Positions 31,749 to 43,163 of a stretch of DNA of 64,000 bases are shown here, one piece after another (positions within the stretch are counted from its first letter, which is position 1; each line of letters starts with the position of its first letter). Both the position numbers and the translations under genes were made by a program. This DNA is from Peromyscus leucopus. Its lineage: Eukaryota > Chordata > Mammalia > Rodentia > Cricetidae. The DNA lies in NCBI RefSeq assembly GCF_004664715.2, contig NC_051070.1, forward strand, positions 40,946,456 to 41,010,455, given 5' to 3'. The notes beneath the pieces were generated by a model. The model saw only the letters and a program-made list of their open reading frames with translations, had not been told where the DNA came from and did no database searches.

Positions 31749-32300
31749 AAGCTTTTCTTTAGTATCTGGGTTAGAACTTGTCCTGAAGTCACTACTCCCT
31801 TTATTCCATTTTTTTTTTAAATCTGTTTATTTTCTTGAATACAGAATTTAGTTCCAGTTAACTTTCTGGTGCTCCTTTTCTCCCTATCTTGTTTTGTTCC
31901 TCTAAATTATATAACTTTATTATAATTAACACTAGTAACCACACAATAGAGTCTATACTAGGTTGTTTTGAGATTTCCTCTGCCAGCAGAATTAATTAAT
32001 CCCAAAACATTCACTTTAGCCTCAAGCAGACTCTTCAGACACAGGCTAAAAGCAGCCACATTCTTTATCAAAATATTGAAAGACTGGTTTCTAGGCCACA
32101 CGCTAGCATTCATCTTCTCCGAAGCCTCCTGATCCAGGTACCCATAGTTAAAATCACATTCAACATCACTGTCTTGCATGTTCCTACTAGGATAGCCCCC
32201 TACTCAGCACTTAAAACATTCAAGTATTTTCTATTCTACAGTCCCAAGGTCCATATTCCTTCAAAAAAAAAAAAAACATAGTCAGGTCTATTAGAGGAGT

Positions 32301-32318
32301 ACCCCACTTTTGGTACCA
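32301..32318 (-). promoter_or_regulatory. Primer-binding site (tRNA-Leu-like), minus strand
   Basis: Reads 'tggtaccaaaagtggggt' on the minus strand directly after the 5' LTR and 'gaagt', at the same position as the site in the other provirus. Confidence 0.7.
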
Positions 32319-32323
32319 ACTTC

Positions 32324-32690
32324 TGTCTTAGTTAAGGTTTTTCTATTGCTGTGAAAAGACACCATGACTATGGCAACTCTTTTAAAGGAAATATATTTAA
32401 TGGAGAGGGTTTGCTTATAATTCAGAGGTTTAGTCGATTATTGTCATGGTAGAAGCAAGGCAGCCAGCAGGTGGACATGTACTGCAGAAGGAGCTGAGAG
32501 CTCTTACATCTTGGCTCACACACAAAAGGAAGTGAACTGTCTCACTGGGCATGGTTTAAGCCATGAGACCCCCAAAGCCTGCCTCCATATAGACACAGTT
32601 TCTCCAAGAAGGCCACACATGTCCCCACAAGACCAAATCTCCGAATAGTGGCACTACTTTAGGGGGCCATTTTCTCTCAAAACACCAAAG
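32324..32690 (-). repeat. 5' LTR of the minus-strand MaLR
   Basis: The plus strand begins 'tgtcttagttaaggtttttc' and ends near 'tctcaaaacaccaaa'. It contains 'gacaccatgactatggcaac' and 'ctcacacacaaaagg', shared with its 3' partner at 30551. Confidence 0.88.
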
Positions 32691-32704
32691 AAAATATCCA
32701 TTTT

Positions 32705-33085
32705 ATTATATATATATTGTTTTTGAGCTTATGCTTACAACATTTTTCCCCTTGGCTCTCTCCAAAATTGCCTATATACCACTTCTCACTCTCCTTCTAA
32801 TTCGTGATCTGTTTTTCACTACTTGTTGTTGCATGCAATAACTATATACACATATGGTCATTCATATAACCTGTTCAGTACTTAGAATGTTACCTGTATG
32901 TGTTTTCAGAGCTGACAGTTTAGTTCTGGACAACAGTTGGTGTGCTCTTCCCTGGGAAAGGCCACCTTTCCTGGGCCCAGAATTTTTCAGTTGCCTCTAG
33001 TTCTGTGTATAAGGTTGAAGCCTGGATTGAAAAACTGGTTTTTTTTCCCCACATTCATATTGGCATGTCTTTTATTCCCATGATT
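32705..33085 (-). mobile_element. L1 (Lx-type) 3' UTR, antisense arm
   Basis: The plus strand reads in antisense from the L1 3' terminus ('cacttctcactctccttcta', 'tgatctgtttttcactactt', 'tgttgttgcatgcaataac') into the 3' UTR ('ggacaacagttggtgtgctc', 'ttcagttgcctctagttctg'). Confidence 0.65.
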
Positions 33086-33270
33086 GTGTGTATGTATTTA
33101 GAAATGTATATGTATATAGCATATATATATATATATATATATAATTAATGAATAAAAGAGGTCATAAATTTCAGAGCAAATGGGGAATGTAGGAGTGTGA
33201 AGGAGTAAAAGGAATGGAGAGATGGTATAATTTATTATGATATCAAAATGAAAGAATTTTAAAAATATAT
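33086..33270 (+). mobile_element. L1 (Lx-type) 3' terminus, sense arm
   Basis: After a (TA)n tract at about 33119-33143 the sequence reads in sense: 'aattaatgaataaaagaggt', 'cataaatttcagagc', then a purine-rich end and an A/T-rich tail. With the preceding antisense arm it forms an imperfect inverted repeat of the same L1 end. Confidence 0.65.
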
Positions 33271-33899
33271 AGTTTCCTTATCAAAAGCTAAAAGTGACAA
33301 ATTGTTAAGCCAGTATGGATGGGTGTTGCCCCTTGAGTCTTAACCCTAAAAGGCTGCAGAAAGAGGTAGAAATGATAAGTCTTTTCAACAAAACCCCTGG
33401 TAGGTTAGCCAATTAGAAAAGATAAGCATTGAACAAATATTAGCAACACTAAATGATCTCAGAAGGTTATGCTCTTAAAATTATAGTGATACATTTCATG
33501 TATGTACAATATATATGAAATGACTATAACTAAAGTGTAATTGGCTATGCTTTTGAGAAAGAAGGGATGTGGACAGTGCTGGAAAGAGCAGAAGAATAGG
33601 ATTAATTTTATAAATATAGAACTCCTATGTAAAATTTAGAATACAAAATATTTAAATATTAGTATGGAAATTCTGTAGCAAGCAATGTACCTGGTAGTCA
33701 AATAATAAAAATAATATGTTTTAATGTTTTTATTCTTCATTATTTCATTAATAAGTGTTACTTTGTTAACGTTTTATCATAATTTGTGTGATTGTGAGTG
33801 TAGCCAATACTGAAATATAGAAATGATACAATGTGTACATTGGTTTAAATTATGACTAAGGAAGTTTTCCTTTCTCTTCTCAGAAAGAACATTTTTAAG

Positions 33900-33952
<53 letters not shown>

Positions 33953-35845
33953 GTAGATTCCACAAATTAAGCTGTTTTGATTTGAATTTTATTGATTATA
34001 AGCATCTTTTTCATGCTTTGTGTGGCTGATTAAAATTATTACTACAGGACCATGTCACAGGGCACTTTTTCCATGTTTGGCAGCCTTGAGGAGAGATAGT
34101 GAAGTGGGTGGAATCACCACTGTCAACTCTCTGGATGACCTTATTGACAAGCCATCTGTTTTATACACTTACAATCCCTTTAGCAACTGTAGAGGATTGG
34201 CACAGCCTTGAGATATACCAATCTAGACACCCTACACACCCTACACAGGAAAACTGTTCTCTAAGCAAGACAAAGTTCATTCTTGATGACATGTTTGATG
34301 ACTTCTCATTGTTTCTTTCTTTTTCTATTCTAGAGACAAACAAAACACAAAATCAGAGGGAATCACAAAATCATTTCCCATGAGGTTCTAGTCAACCAAT
34401 TATGTCTTGGTAAGCATTGCTGGATACTGTTTACTACTGCTGATACTACTTTCGCATCTTACACTGCACCTTTTCTCACACACATTGGATACCTTGGAAC
34501 TGAAGTTAGTGATGGTTGAGAGCCACCTAACATGGATAATATAAAGCAAACCTGGTTCCTCTGGAAGAGAAGCAGGGGATTTAAATTCTGAGCATGCATC
34601 TCTCCAGTCTCATCTGTACGCTTACTTATATTGTCTTATTCAAAATTATTTAAAGATTAAGATTATATAAAGCATAGCAATTTGGATATTTTAAATGAGT
34701 TTTCAGGTTAAATATAAGTAACTGCATGTATATTATTTTCTTGAAATAGTAAAACAATTCTAATTCATCATCTTTATCTTTATAGAAATACATCTACAAA
34801 TGATTCTGTGACACGTTCTTTACTGCCATTTATAAGCTCCAAGGTGTAGAGTAGTAAAGCACTATCTTACTTTTCAAAATGAATAAATAGGGATGTGGCA
34901 CAGAAGCACACTAAAAAAAAAAAAAAAGACTTTGTTTTATGCTTCCAATTAGTCACTTGCTAAGCACTCTATTAGACTTAGAAAGAATGTCACAGTAAGA
35001 TGATTAAAATATTATGTAGAAACATGAGAGAAGTTTTCATTGTTTGAATTATTTGAGTACATATCTGCTGTCTAACAGCTCTGGATCTCTTGCACCACAG
35101 AATTGGATTGCATCTCTAATTTTCTTTTTTGGCATAGAAGACAGGTGTTCTACAGATGCAGAGACAGTTGTGATTTTATGGGTCCTCCTCACCCAAGGAA
35201 ATTAGCATGTGTGGCTCCAAGGAGTCCATTTTCTAAGAATAACAAATGCTCTTATGTGCACTTATTGTTAAAAGAAGGTGTTGGTGGGAACATCTGGGAA
35301 AAAGAAAACACATATTTTATCTTAATGTCATGTGTGATGGCAGTGACAGGGAGTCTTCTGGTAGAATCCTAAAGCTGATCACATAAAAAAGCTATTTCCT
35401 ACCAGAAAAGCTTATCATAAAGGTTTGCCTTTATAACACATTTATAACACTCCACATTCTTCCTGTCTCTCATTTCAAGTTCCCAAGCAAACTTGAAGGA
35501 AGATTCACTTTGTGTTCAAAGAAGCAAAGACTTATGGTAGATATGATAGGAGAGTAAGAGAAATTATTTGATGTACTGGAATTAAATCTACAGTTCTGTT
35601 TGCCTGTCCACAACAGCAATTTGTACACTAAACAATGTCATCTTTCAGATAAATAGGTCAATAGGAATGATTCACACAAAATACATTTCATTTCTAGTGG
35701 TAACCTTGCTTGAATAAGGAGCCGAATGTAGGGTAGATCTTCTGTGTTTTTAACCCTTGAACCTCTTCTATTCATTGAAAATTTCAGTAAACCATTTTTA
35801 CTGAAAGAGATTATTTCACACAATATAGTCTAATTACCATTTCTC
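33271..35845. other. Mostly unique sequence
   Basis: Contains a long (TA)n tract at 33898-33950 and an A15 run at 34913-34927. No repeat family, RNA gene or convincing exon is recognised. Frames at 34020-34383 and 35103-35372 lack domains. Confidence 0.45.
33898..33950 (+). repeat. (TA)n tract
   Basis: About 26 TA units with one 'tacata' interruption. It is self-complementary and could extrude as a cruciform. Confidence 0.96.
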
Positions 35846-36099
35846 TGACAGAACTTCTCTAAGTCCCCACCCATTTTCTTTCTCTCTCTCATTACAGCAC
35901 ACACAGGAATCTAAAAAATAATAAAGTATAATATGATACAAAGCAAACAAACAAAATGAATACAATGAAGAAAACAGGAGAAAACGAAGTAAATGAAAAA
36001 CATAGTAAACACATGAAGACACAGATGCACAGTTCACACACAGAGGAATATAAAAACACAATATATCAGAAACCATAATATTTTATGTGTTTTATTGTG

Positions 36100-36103
<4 letters not shown>

Positions 36104-36151
<48 letters not shown>
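36104..36151 (+). repeat. (CA)n microsatellite
   Basis: About 24 uninterrupted CA units within the old L1 3' UTR. Confidence 0.97.
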
Positions 36152-36153
<2 letters not shown>

Positions 36154-36266
36154 AAGACCAGTAAGGAAACAAAAGGAAAAAAAAAAAAGAAAAACAATGC
36201 CAAGAAAAGCATTATGAGTTCATTTTGTGTTGCCCATTTACTGTTGGGCATGGGTCTGTCCTTAAG

Positions 36267-36869
36267 AATGATTTGTCATTAGGCAGAGAGTGAGACCAGG
36301 TCAGAGGTCTCCATTGAGTCCCTCAACTAGGGGCTCTGGGAACCCTGTAGAAGAGGTGGAAGAAGAATTGTGGGAGCCAGAGGGGTCAAGGACACTGGGA
36401 AAGCACAACTCACTGAATCAACTGAGTATGGCTCATGGGGGCTCACAGAGACTGAAGCAGCAATTTCAGATTCTGCACCAGTCTGTTCGAGTTCCTCTGG
36501 ATATATGTCCTGGGTATTGGCTTGGTGTTTTGTGTGGACTCCTGGAAGTTGGAGTGGAGGTCTCTCTGACTCTTTTATCTTCTCTTGGGATGCTTTTCCT
36601 CCTACTGGACGGGCTCCCAGAGCCTTAATGTGAGGGTTATATACTTGCTTTTATTGTGTCTTATTGTATTTGTTAATTTGATGTCCCTGTGAGGACTTCT
36701 CTTTTCCCAGGAATGATGGGGTAGTGGATCTGGGGGAGAGGGAATGTGGAGAGGAATTTGGAGGAGTGGAGATTGGGGAAGCTGTAGACACAATGAATTG
36801 TATGAGAGAATTAATAATAACAACAGCAACAACAACAATAATAATAATAATTAATAATAAATGATTTGT
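36267..36869 (+). mobile_element. L1 3' UTR insertion with 10-bp target-site duplication
   Basis: Sense L1 3' UTR (36277-36859: 'gtgggagccagaggggtcaa', 'ttcctctggatatatgtcct', 'ctcttttcccaggaatgatg') ends in an (ACA)n/(AAT)n tail at about 36815-36858. 'aatgatttgt' occurs at 36267-36276 and 36860-36869. Removing the insert restores continuous older L1 sequence, so it landed in a pre-existing L1. The frames at 36290-36633 are non-coding 3' UTR. Confidence 0.88.
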
Positions 36870-37756
36870 GTATCCAATGAGAGTGCATTAAAGAAAACTA
36901 ATTTTTCCTCTGAATAGTTATCAGTTAGTGATAGCTACTGGGTTAGGGGATGGGGCTTGTGTTTGCTGTCCCTCTCAATGTGGGATCCCATCTGGTTTAG
37001 ATTCCTGCAGGCATTGTGCACGCAACCAATCTCTGTGAATTCATATGTGTATCAGTTCAGCTGTGTTTACAGGGCTTGTTTCCTTGGTGTCCTCCATTCT
37101 GTCTTGCTCTTACGATGTTTGTGCCTACTTTTCCTCACAGGTTTCTGAGCTATGATTAGGGATATTTGATGGAAGCATACCATTTACGACTGAGTGTTCT
37201 AAGGTCTCCTACTCTCTGCACTTTGTTTCTTTTTGGGTCTCTGCATTTCTTCCCATGTATTTCACAATAAAAATTACCTGATGATGATGTCTGTGCAAGG
37301 AACTGACTCGTGAGTATAGCAAACTACCAGTAGGAGTCATTTTAGTCATTTTATTGCTACAATCCTTTAGCTGAACAGTAGCACTTTATTACCTCTAGGA
37401 CCTCAGTTTCTTGGTCAACTGAAAAGTGTTAGGTATAGGTTCCATCTCCTGGGATGGGCCTTAATTTCAATCAGATAAGTGTTGGTTACTCACACATGCT
37501 TTGAGCCACTCCTGCAGCAGCATATCTTGCAGGCTCATCACCATTATAGATTGATGGGTTTATTTGTAGGTTTGTGTTTACCTTTCTATCTGGTGGCATA
37601 CAGAGTACCTTCTAGTATCATGAACTCTAATCCATAGATGTAAAACTCTAGGTAGACACAAGCTCATATTTCTCATATTCAATAAGATGTGTAGGCGATG
37701 TCTTCATCTAGAAAGCCTTCCCATCCGTTTCTGGAGAGCAACAAATAGCCTTGATA

Positions 37757-38147
37757 TAGCTTTGCTGTGGGATGTTCTGTATACTCTGAATGTGTTGCTC
37801 TGATTGGTTAATAAATAAAGTGCTGATTGGCCAGTAGCCAGGCAAGAAGTATAGTTGAGACAAAGAGAGGGGAAGTCTGCGAAGTGGAAAGCTGAGTCAG
37901 GAGCCGCTGCCAGCCGCTGCCAGCCGCTGCCATGAGAAGCGAGATATAAAATACCAGTAAGCCACAAGCCATGTGGCAACTTATAGATTTGATAGAAATG
38001 GGTTAATTTAAGATATAAGAACTAGAAATCAAGAAGTCTGAGACATTAGGCCAAACATTTTAAATCATATAAGTGTCTGAGTATTTATTTGAGTCTGAAT
38101 GCCTCCCAGCATGGATGGGACTGGACATAACTCCAGCTACATAGCTT
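37757..38147 (+). mobile_element. Solo class II-type LTR with 6-bp duplication, second copy
   Basis: The LTR (37763-38141) begins 'tgctgtgggatgttctgt' and ends 'ccagctaca'. Identical 'tagctt' flanks stand at 37757-37762 and 38142-38147. It is the same family as 23034-23438, sharing 'gtgctgattggccagtagcc' and 'taatagaaatgggttaat'-type blocks, and holds three copies of 'gccgctgcca' near 37903-37932. It inserted into the old antisense L1. Confidence 0.95.
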
Positions 38148-38747
38148 GGATTGTTTGGGGGTTCCCATGGAAACCTTTGGCCAACAACTCTAGTAGATAA
38201 AACCCATTACCAGAAATGGAGGTTTTATTTGGTAATGAGTGATGTCTAGTTGGGGCTTTGTCTCCCCTATTATTAGGTGATTCCATTTAAATTTCTTTCA
38301 TTTATATGCATATTTTAAGAAACTTCTCCTGCTCTGGGTTTCCATATGACCCCCCAAATGGTCCTTAGTTTTAGATTTCTCTCTATATTCCCTCCTTTAG
38401 CCCCCTCTTCACTCCCTCAGGCCATATGATCCTCCCATTTCAGCCACCCTCCCTCATCCCTAACTATATACTCTAGTTCTCCCTCCTAAGGAGATCCATC
38501 CCCACAATGAATCACCATATATGTAACCTCTGCAGCAGTTATATAGAATTAGCCAGCTTATCAAAGACTTAACAGCTAGCATTTATTATAGAGAATGGAT
38601 ACCATATTTGTCCTTTGAGGTCTTTATTGCCTCACTCAGAATGATTTTTTTTCTAGTTCTATCCATTTAATTACAAACGTCATGATTTCATTTTTTGAAC
38701 CAGGTTTTCTTGATTCATTCTTGCATTGACAGGCATTTATGCTCTTT

Positions 38748-38981
38748 CTATTTTCTGGCTATTATAAGTAGAATGACAATGAATTTGGTTGAGCAAGTGT
38801 CTCTGTGGTAGGATGAAGTATCCTTTGGGTATATGCCCAAGGCAGGTATAGCTGGATCATGAGGTAGGTCAGTTGGATCATCCTGAGGAAGGATCATACT
38901 GATTTTCATAGTGTCTGTACAAGTGTGCATGACCACCAGCTGTGGATGAGTGTTCTCTTTACTCCACATCTTTGTAGGCAT
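38748..38981 (-). pseudogene. L1 ORF2p fragment, decayed
   Basis: A minus-strand frame with C-terminal L1 ORF2p traces ('PHDPAIPALGIYPKDTSSYH'). It is much more diverged than the equivalent part at 41020-41364, fitting the older host L1. Confidence 0.75.
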
Positions 38982-40015
38982 GAGCTGTCATTGTTTTATT
39001 GAACTTAGCCATTCTGACTGGTATAAGAAGAAAATTTGAAGTAGTTTTAATTTGCATTTCCCTGATGACTAAAGATGTTGAACATATCCGTAGGTGTTTC
39101 TCAGCCATTTTTATTTCATCTTTTGAGAAGTTTCTGTTTAGATCTGTATCCTATGCTTTGATTGAGTTATTTTCTTGATTTCTAGTTATGTTGTTTTATA
39201 TATTTTGGATATTAGTCCTGTAGCAGATGTATAGTAGCTATTTTTTTCTCATTATGTAGGCTGCCACTTTCTCCAAATGATGGCATGCTTTGAACTTACA
39301 GAAGATTTTGGTTTCATGAGATCCATTTATTAATTGTTGATATTAGTGCCTGTGCTATTGGAGTTATGTTCAGAAACCCTTTTCCTGTATTAATTCATTC
39401 ATAACTATTCTGCACATTTTTGTATCAGATTCAGTATATCTGACCTTATTTAGAGGTCTTTGATCCACTTGGAATTGAGTTTTCTAAGTCTGATAAGTAA
39501 GTATAGATTTATTTGCATTCTTCTATGTATGGTTATTCATTTTGACGAGGATCATTTGTTGAAGATGCTTTTTTTTCCCCTTTACAATGTGTATTTCTGA
39601 CTTCTTTATCAAAATTCAGGTGTCCATTGGTATATAGACTTTTTTCTATGTGTTCAATTCTATTCTGTTGGTGAATGTGTCTGATTTTTTTTTTAAGGAA
39701 AACTGTGTTGTTTTTATTATTTTAGTCCTGTAGTACAATTTTAGATCAATAATGGTGATACTTCCAACAGTTCTTTTATTATTCAGGATTTCTTGAGTTA
39801 GCCTCTGTTTTTTTGTGTTTCCATTTGAAGCTGAATATTTTCCTTTCAAGGTCTGTGAACAAGTGTGTTAAATTTTGATGTGGATTACAATGATTTTATA
39901 TATTGCTTTTGGTAGGATGCCCATTTTCACCCTATTAATCCTACGGTACCATGAGGATAGGAAATCTTTCCACCATCTGCAATCATCTTTAAATTCTTTC
40001 TTCAATGCTTTAAAC

Positions 40016-41350
40016 TTTTTTTCTTTTATTTTATTTTACAATACCATTCATTTCTACATATCAGCCACAGATTCCCTTGTTCTCCCCCTCCTGTCTTCCT
40101 CCCCTTCCCCCAAGCCCACCCCCCATTCCCACCTCCTCCAGGGCAAAGCCTCCCCCGAGGACTGAGATCGACCTGGTAGACTCAGTCCAGGCAGGTCCGG
40201 TCCCCTCCTCCCAGACTGAGCCAAGCGTCCCTGCATAAGCCCCAGGTTTCAAACAGCCAACTCATGCAATGAGCACAGGACCCGGTCCCACTGCCTAGAT
40301 GCCTCCCAAGCAGATCAAGACAATCAACTATCTCACCTATTCAGAGGGCCTGATCCAGTTGGAGCCCCCTCAGCCTTTGGTTCATAGTACATGTGTTTCC
40401 ATTCATTTGGCTATTTGTCCCTGTGCTTTATCCAACCTTGGTTTCCACAATTCTCGCTCATATAAACCCTCCTCTTTCTTGCTAATTAGACTCCCAGAGC
40501 TCCACCTGGAGCCTAGTCGTGGATCTCTGCATCCAGATTCCTCAGTCCTTGGATGGGATTTCTGGCATAACTATTAGGGTGTTTGGCCATCCCATCACCA
40601 GAGTAGGTCAGTCCCGGCTTTCTCTTGACCATTGCCAGCAGTATATTGTGGGGATATCTTTGTGGATTTCTGTGGGCCTCTCTAGCACTTTGTTTCTTCC
40701 TTTTCTCATGTGGTCTTCATTTACCATGGTCTCCTATTCCTTGTTCTCCCTCTCTGTTCTTGATCCAGCTGGGATCTCGGCTCCCACAGGCTCCTTCACT
40801 CGCCCCTTGCCCTTCTTTACTCCCACTCATGTCCAGGTTGTTCATGTAGATCTCATCCATTTCTCCATCATTGGGCTATCCTTGTGTCTTTCTTGGGGTC
40901 CTGTTTTCCAGGTAGCCTCCCTGGTGATGCATGTAGCAGTCCAGTCATCCTTATTCCACCTCTAGTATCCTCCTATGAGTGAGTACATACCATATTTGTC
41001 TTTCTGAGTCTGGGTTACCTCACTCAGGATGATTTTTTTCTAGATCCATCCATTTGCCTGCAAACCTCATGATGTCATTGTTTTTCTCTGCTGAATAGTA
41101 TTCCATTGTGTGTATGTGCCACAGTTTATTTATCCATTCTTCAGTTGAAGGGCATCTAGGTTGTTTCCAGATTTTGGCTATTACAAACAATGCTGATATG
41201 AACATAGCTGAGTAAGTGCTCTTGTGGTATGATTGAGCATTTCTTGGGTATATGCCCAAGAGTGGTATAGCTGGATCTTGGGGGAGATTGATTCCCAATT
41301 TTCTAAGAAAGCACCATATTGATTTCCAAAGTGGTTGTACAAGCTTGCAT
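40016..41350 (-). mobile_element. Younger 5'-truncated L1 nested in the old L1
   Basis: It starts with a T-rich tail (40016-40042), then the antisense 3' UTR ('cttgttctccccctcctgtc', 'agactgagccaagcgtccct') and the ORF2 3' part, ending at 'gtggttgtacaagcttgca' near 41349. The old L1 resumes at about 41352. Its 3' UTR is very similar to 24634-24993. The T-rich target makes the duplication hard to define. Confidence 0.9.
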
Positions 41351-41364
41351 TTTTTTTTAACCAT
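41020..41364 (-). pseudogene. L1 ORF2p C-terminus, frame intact
   Basis: A 114-residue frame containing an unbroken L1 ORF2p C-terminus: 'CKLVQPLWKSIWCFLRKLG', 'PAIPLLGIYPRNAQS', 'HTMEYYSAEKNNDIMRFAGK'. The lack of stops supports a young insertion. The first residues ('MVKKK') come from the junction. Reverse transcriptase and endonuclease domains are missing. Confidence 0.9.
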
Positions 41365-42325
41365 ATAAGTGTTTCACTTGTGAGGTTGCAAGAGTTACTT
41401 GCATGCCTTCTGGGGGACTTTTCTGAAATGTATTATTTTCCTAATTTTTTTTATCAGTCTATTTTTCATTTGTGTATAAAAAACTATAAGCAAATTCTTA
41501 TGAATTCTTTTTGCATGTATTTTTATGAATTACTATGCATCCATCCTGCTACTTTGCTGAAAGTGTTTATCATATGTAGGAGTTTACAAGTGGAATTTTA
41601 GAGTCATTTATATATTAACTTACCATCTGCAAATAATGCTACTTTAACTTTTAACTTTCCTCTTTGCATCCCTCTATTTCCTTCAGGTGTCTTATTGCTG
41701 TAGCTTATGCTTCAAGTACTATATTAGATAGGTTCAGAGAGAGTGAGCAACCTTGCATTTCTCTATATAGTAATGGAAATATTTTGAGTTTCTCTTGACT
41801 GATGTTGTCTATATTCCTGCTTTAAATCACCTTTATCATGTTGAGGTATTTCCTTCTATCCCTAGTCTCTTCAAGGACTTTTGTTATAAATGAGTGCTGG
41901 ATTTGTCAAAGATTACTTCATCTAATGATATGATAATGTGGCATTTTTTTCAGTTTAATATGTGTCTCTGGACTTCCTCAGTTTCAATTATGATCCCCAT
42001 GTCATCATTGTTAATTTGGAACCTCTCTCTCCCTTTTAGTAGATTGACTTCTAAGATCCAGGAACCACACTAGCCATTGAAGTTGAGTAGGTTTTTACAA
42101 CCAATATTATTTTCCCTCTGTTGAGTGTGCCTTTAGTCTATTTAGAATGTTGTTGGTTACCACCAGTATGTGAATGCCATCATTGTACATTTACACATAT
42201 CTTGCATCTTGACTAATATTGTAGCTTATTGGTTTCTATATTGAGTGTGACTATTATTAATTGCTTTCCTCCTTTGAGATATATTATATAGTATTTTCTT
42301 GTACCATAAAAGCTTTAACTGTAGG

Positions 42326-42875
42326 AAAGGGGTTTTCAGGTCAGATCCCACGTGGTTCTCCTTCTTCCTGGCAGATCCTCAGCCAGTCTGTAAGCACGGA
42401 AGGGATCTAAAGTGGGGAACACAGTTCAGATGGCTGTGAATATGATGCAGATAGCCCTCTGGGAGATAACTTTGTTGAATCAACTCAACTTTATTCTAGA
42501 GTATAAGAAATATATAGGAATGGGAAGTCTGGGGACAAACCTTAATTTGTATTAAATGGCATGCTCCTATCATAAGACTTCATATGTGGCAGTAGGGTCT
42601 TATAGCAAAACTCCTAATACAAGTCTTAGTTATCATATGTGCAAGAGAGGGAAAGCTTCTTTCAGGAAACTGTGCTAAGGGTCACACTGGAGATAAATCA
42701 GAAATCCATACTTAGAGACAGCTTTCAAGTAAGGTCAGTCCTCCAGGACTAGAGACATTCTCCAGATAAGGCCAGGTAGGGAGCAGGAAGTCTGGCAGAG
42801 GAGGGAGCCACTCATGTTGTTGAGTTTTGGGAAGGGTTTCTAGACCATGATAGACTGCAACATTTTATTATCAAA
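42326..42875. mobile_element. Unassigned LTR-like repeat
   Basis: The 550-bp block between L1 pieces ('cacgtggttctccttcttcc', 'tatgtggcagtagggtctta', 'gtgggaagtctggggacaa'-like text) has the look of an ERV LTR or internal piece, but I cannot name it or fix its ends. Confidence 0.35.
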
Positions 42876-43130
42876 GCCTCCCAACAATCTCGTTCAAATC
42901 ATGTGAGTCCTGTGTCTTAAATGTGTAGTATCCTCAGCAATAGGGATTTACCCACAACCACTAAGAGGTAACTAAGGGCAATAGCAAAAGAAAATATTGT
43001 TGGCTTTTTTTTTGTAAATATTGAGAATATAAAATTACATATTTTCCTTTCCCTTCTCTCCTTCTAAACCCTTTCATATAAACATTCTTGATTTATTTCA
43101 AGTTCATTGCCTGTTTTTTTATTAATTGTT

Positions 43131-43163
<33 letters not shown>

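Larger units (their letters stand above)
30551..32690 (-). mobile_element. Complete MaLR (ERVL-type) provirus, minus strand
   Basis: On the minus strand the order is 5' LTR (32690-32324), primer-binding site, about 1.4 kb internal region, then 3' LTR (30912-30551). The internal part follows the plus-strand copy at 25081 all the way, including 'ggaagtatgtgat', 'ctcagaagagactttgaact' and 'ttggtccagtatttcctcac'. It has no retroviral open frame. Short open frames such as 31158-31379 and 31531-31740 read through non-coding MaLR and B1 sequence. Confidence 0.9.
35850..42325 (-). mobile_element. Old antisense L1 with three nested insertions
   Basis: Antisense rodent L1 (Lx-like) is traceable in pieces: 3' UTR at about 35850-36276, 36870-37756 and 38148-38600, then ORF2 from about 38600 to 40015 and 41352 to 42325. 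Supporting blocks are 'tactgttgggcatgggtctg', 'tgggatcccatctggtttag', 'agtcattttattgctacaat', 'cctcactcagaatgat' and 'ttggtatatagac'. The pieces are interrupted by a sense L1 (36277-36859), a solo LTR (37763-38141) and a younger antisense L1 (40016-41350). More than one original L1 may be present, because the 3' UTR portion is long. Confidence 0.75.

Noticed and set aside
36290..36633. Two overlapping open frames of 112 and 87 residues
   Set aside because: They lie wholly in an L1 3' UTR insertion bounded by a target duplication.
40519..40965. A 148-residue open frame with hydrophobic stretches
   Set aside because: It is antisense to the 3' UTR and ORF2 end of a young L1. The apparent membrane segments come from T/C-rich sequence.
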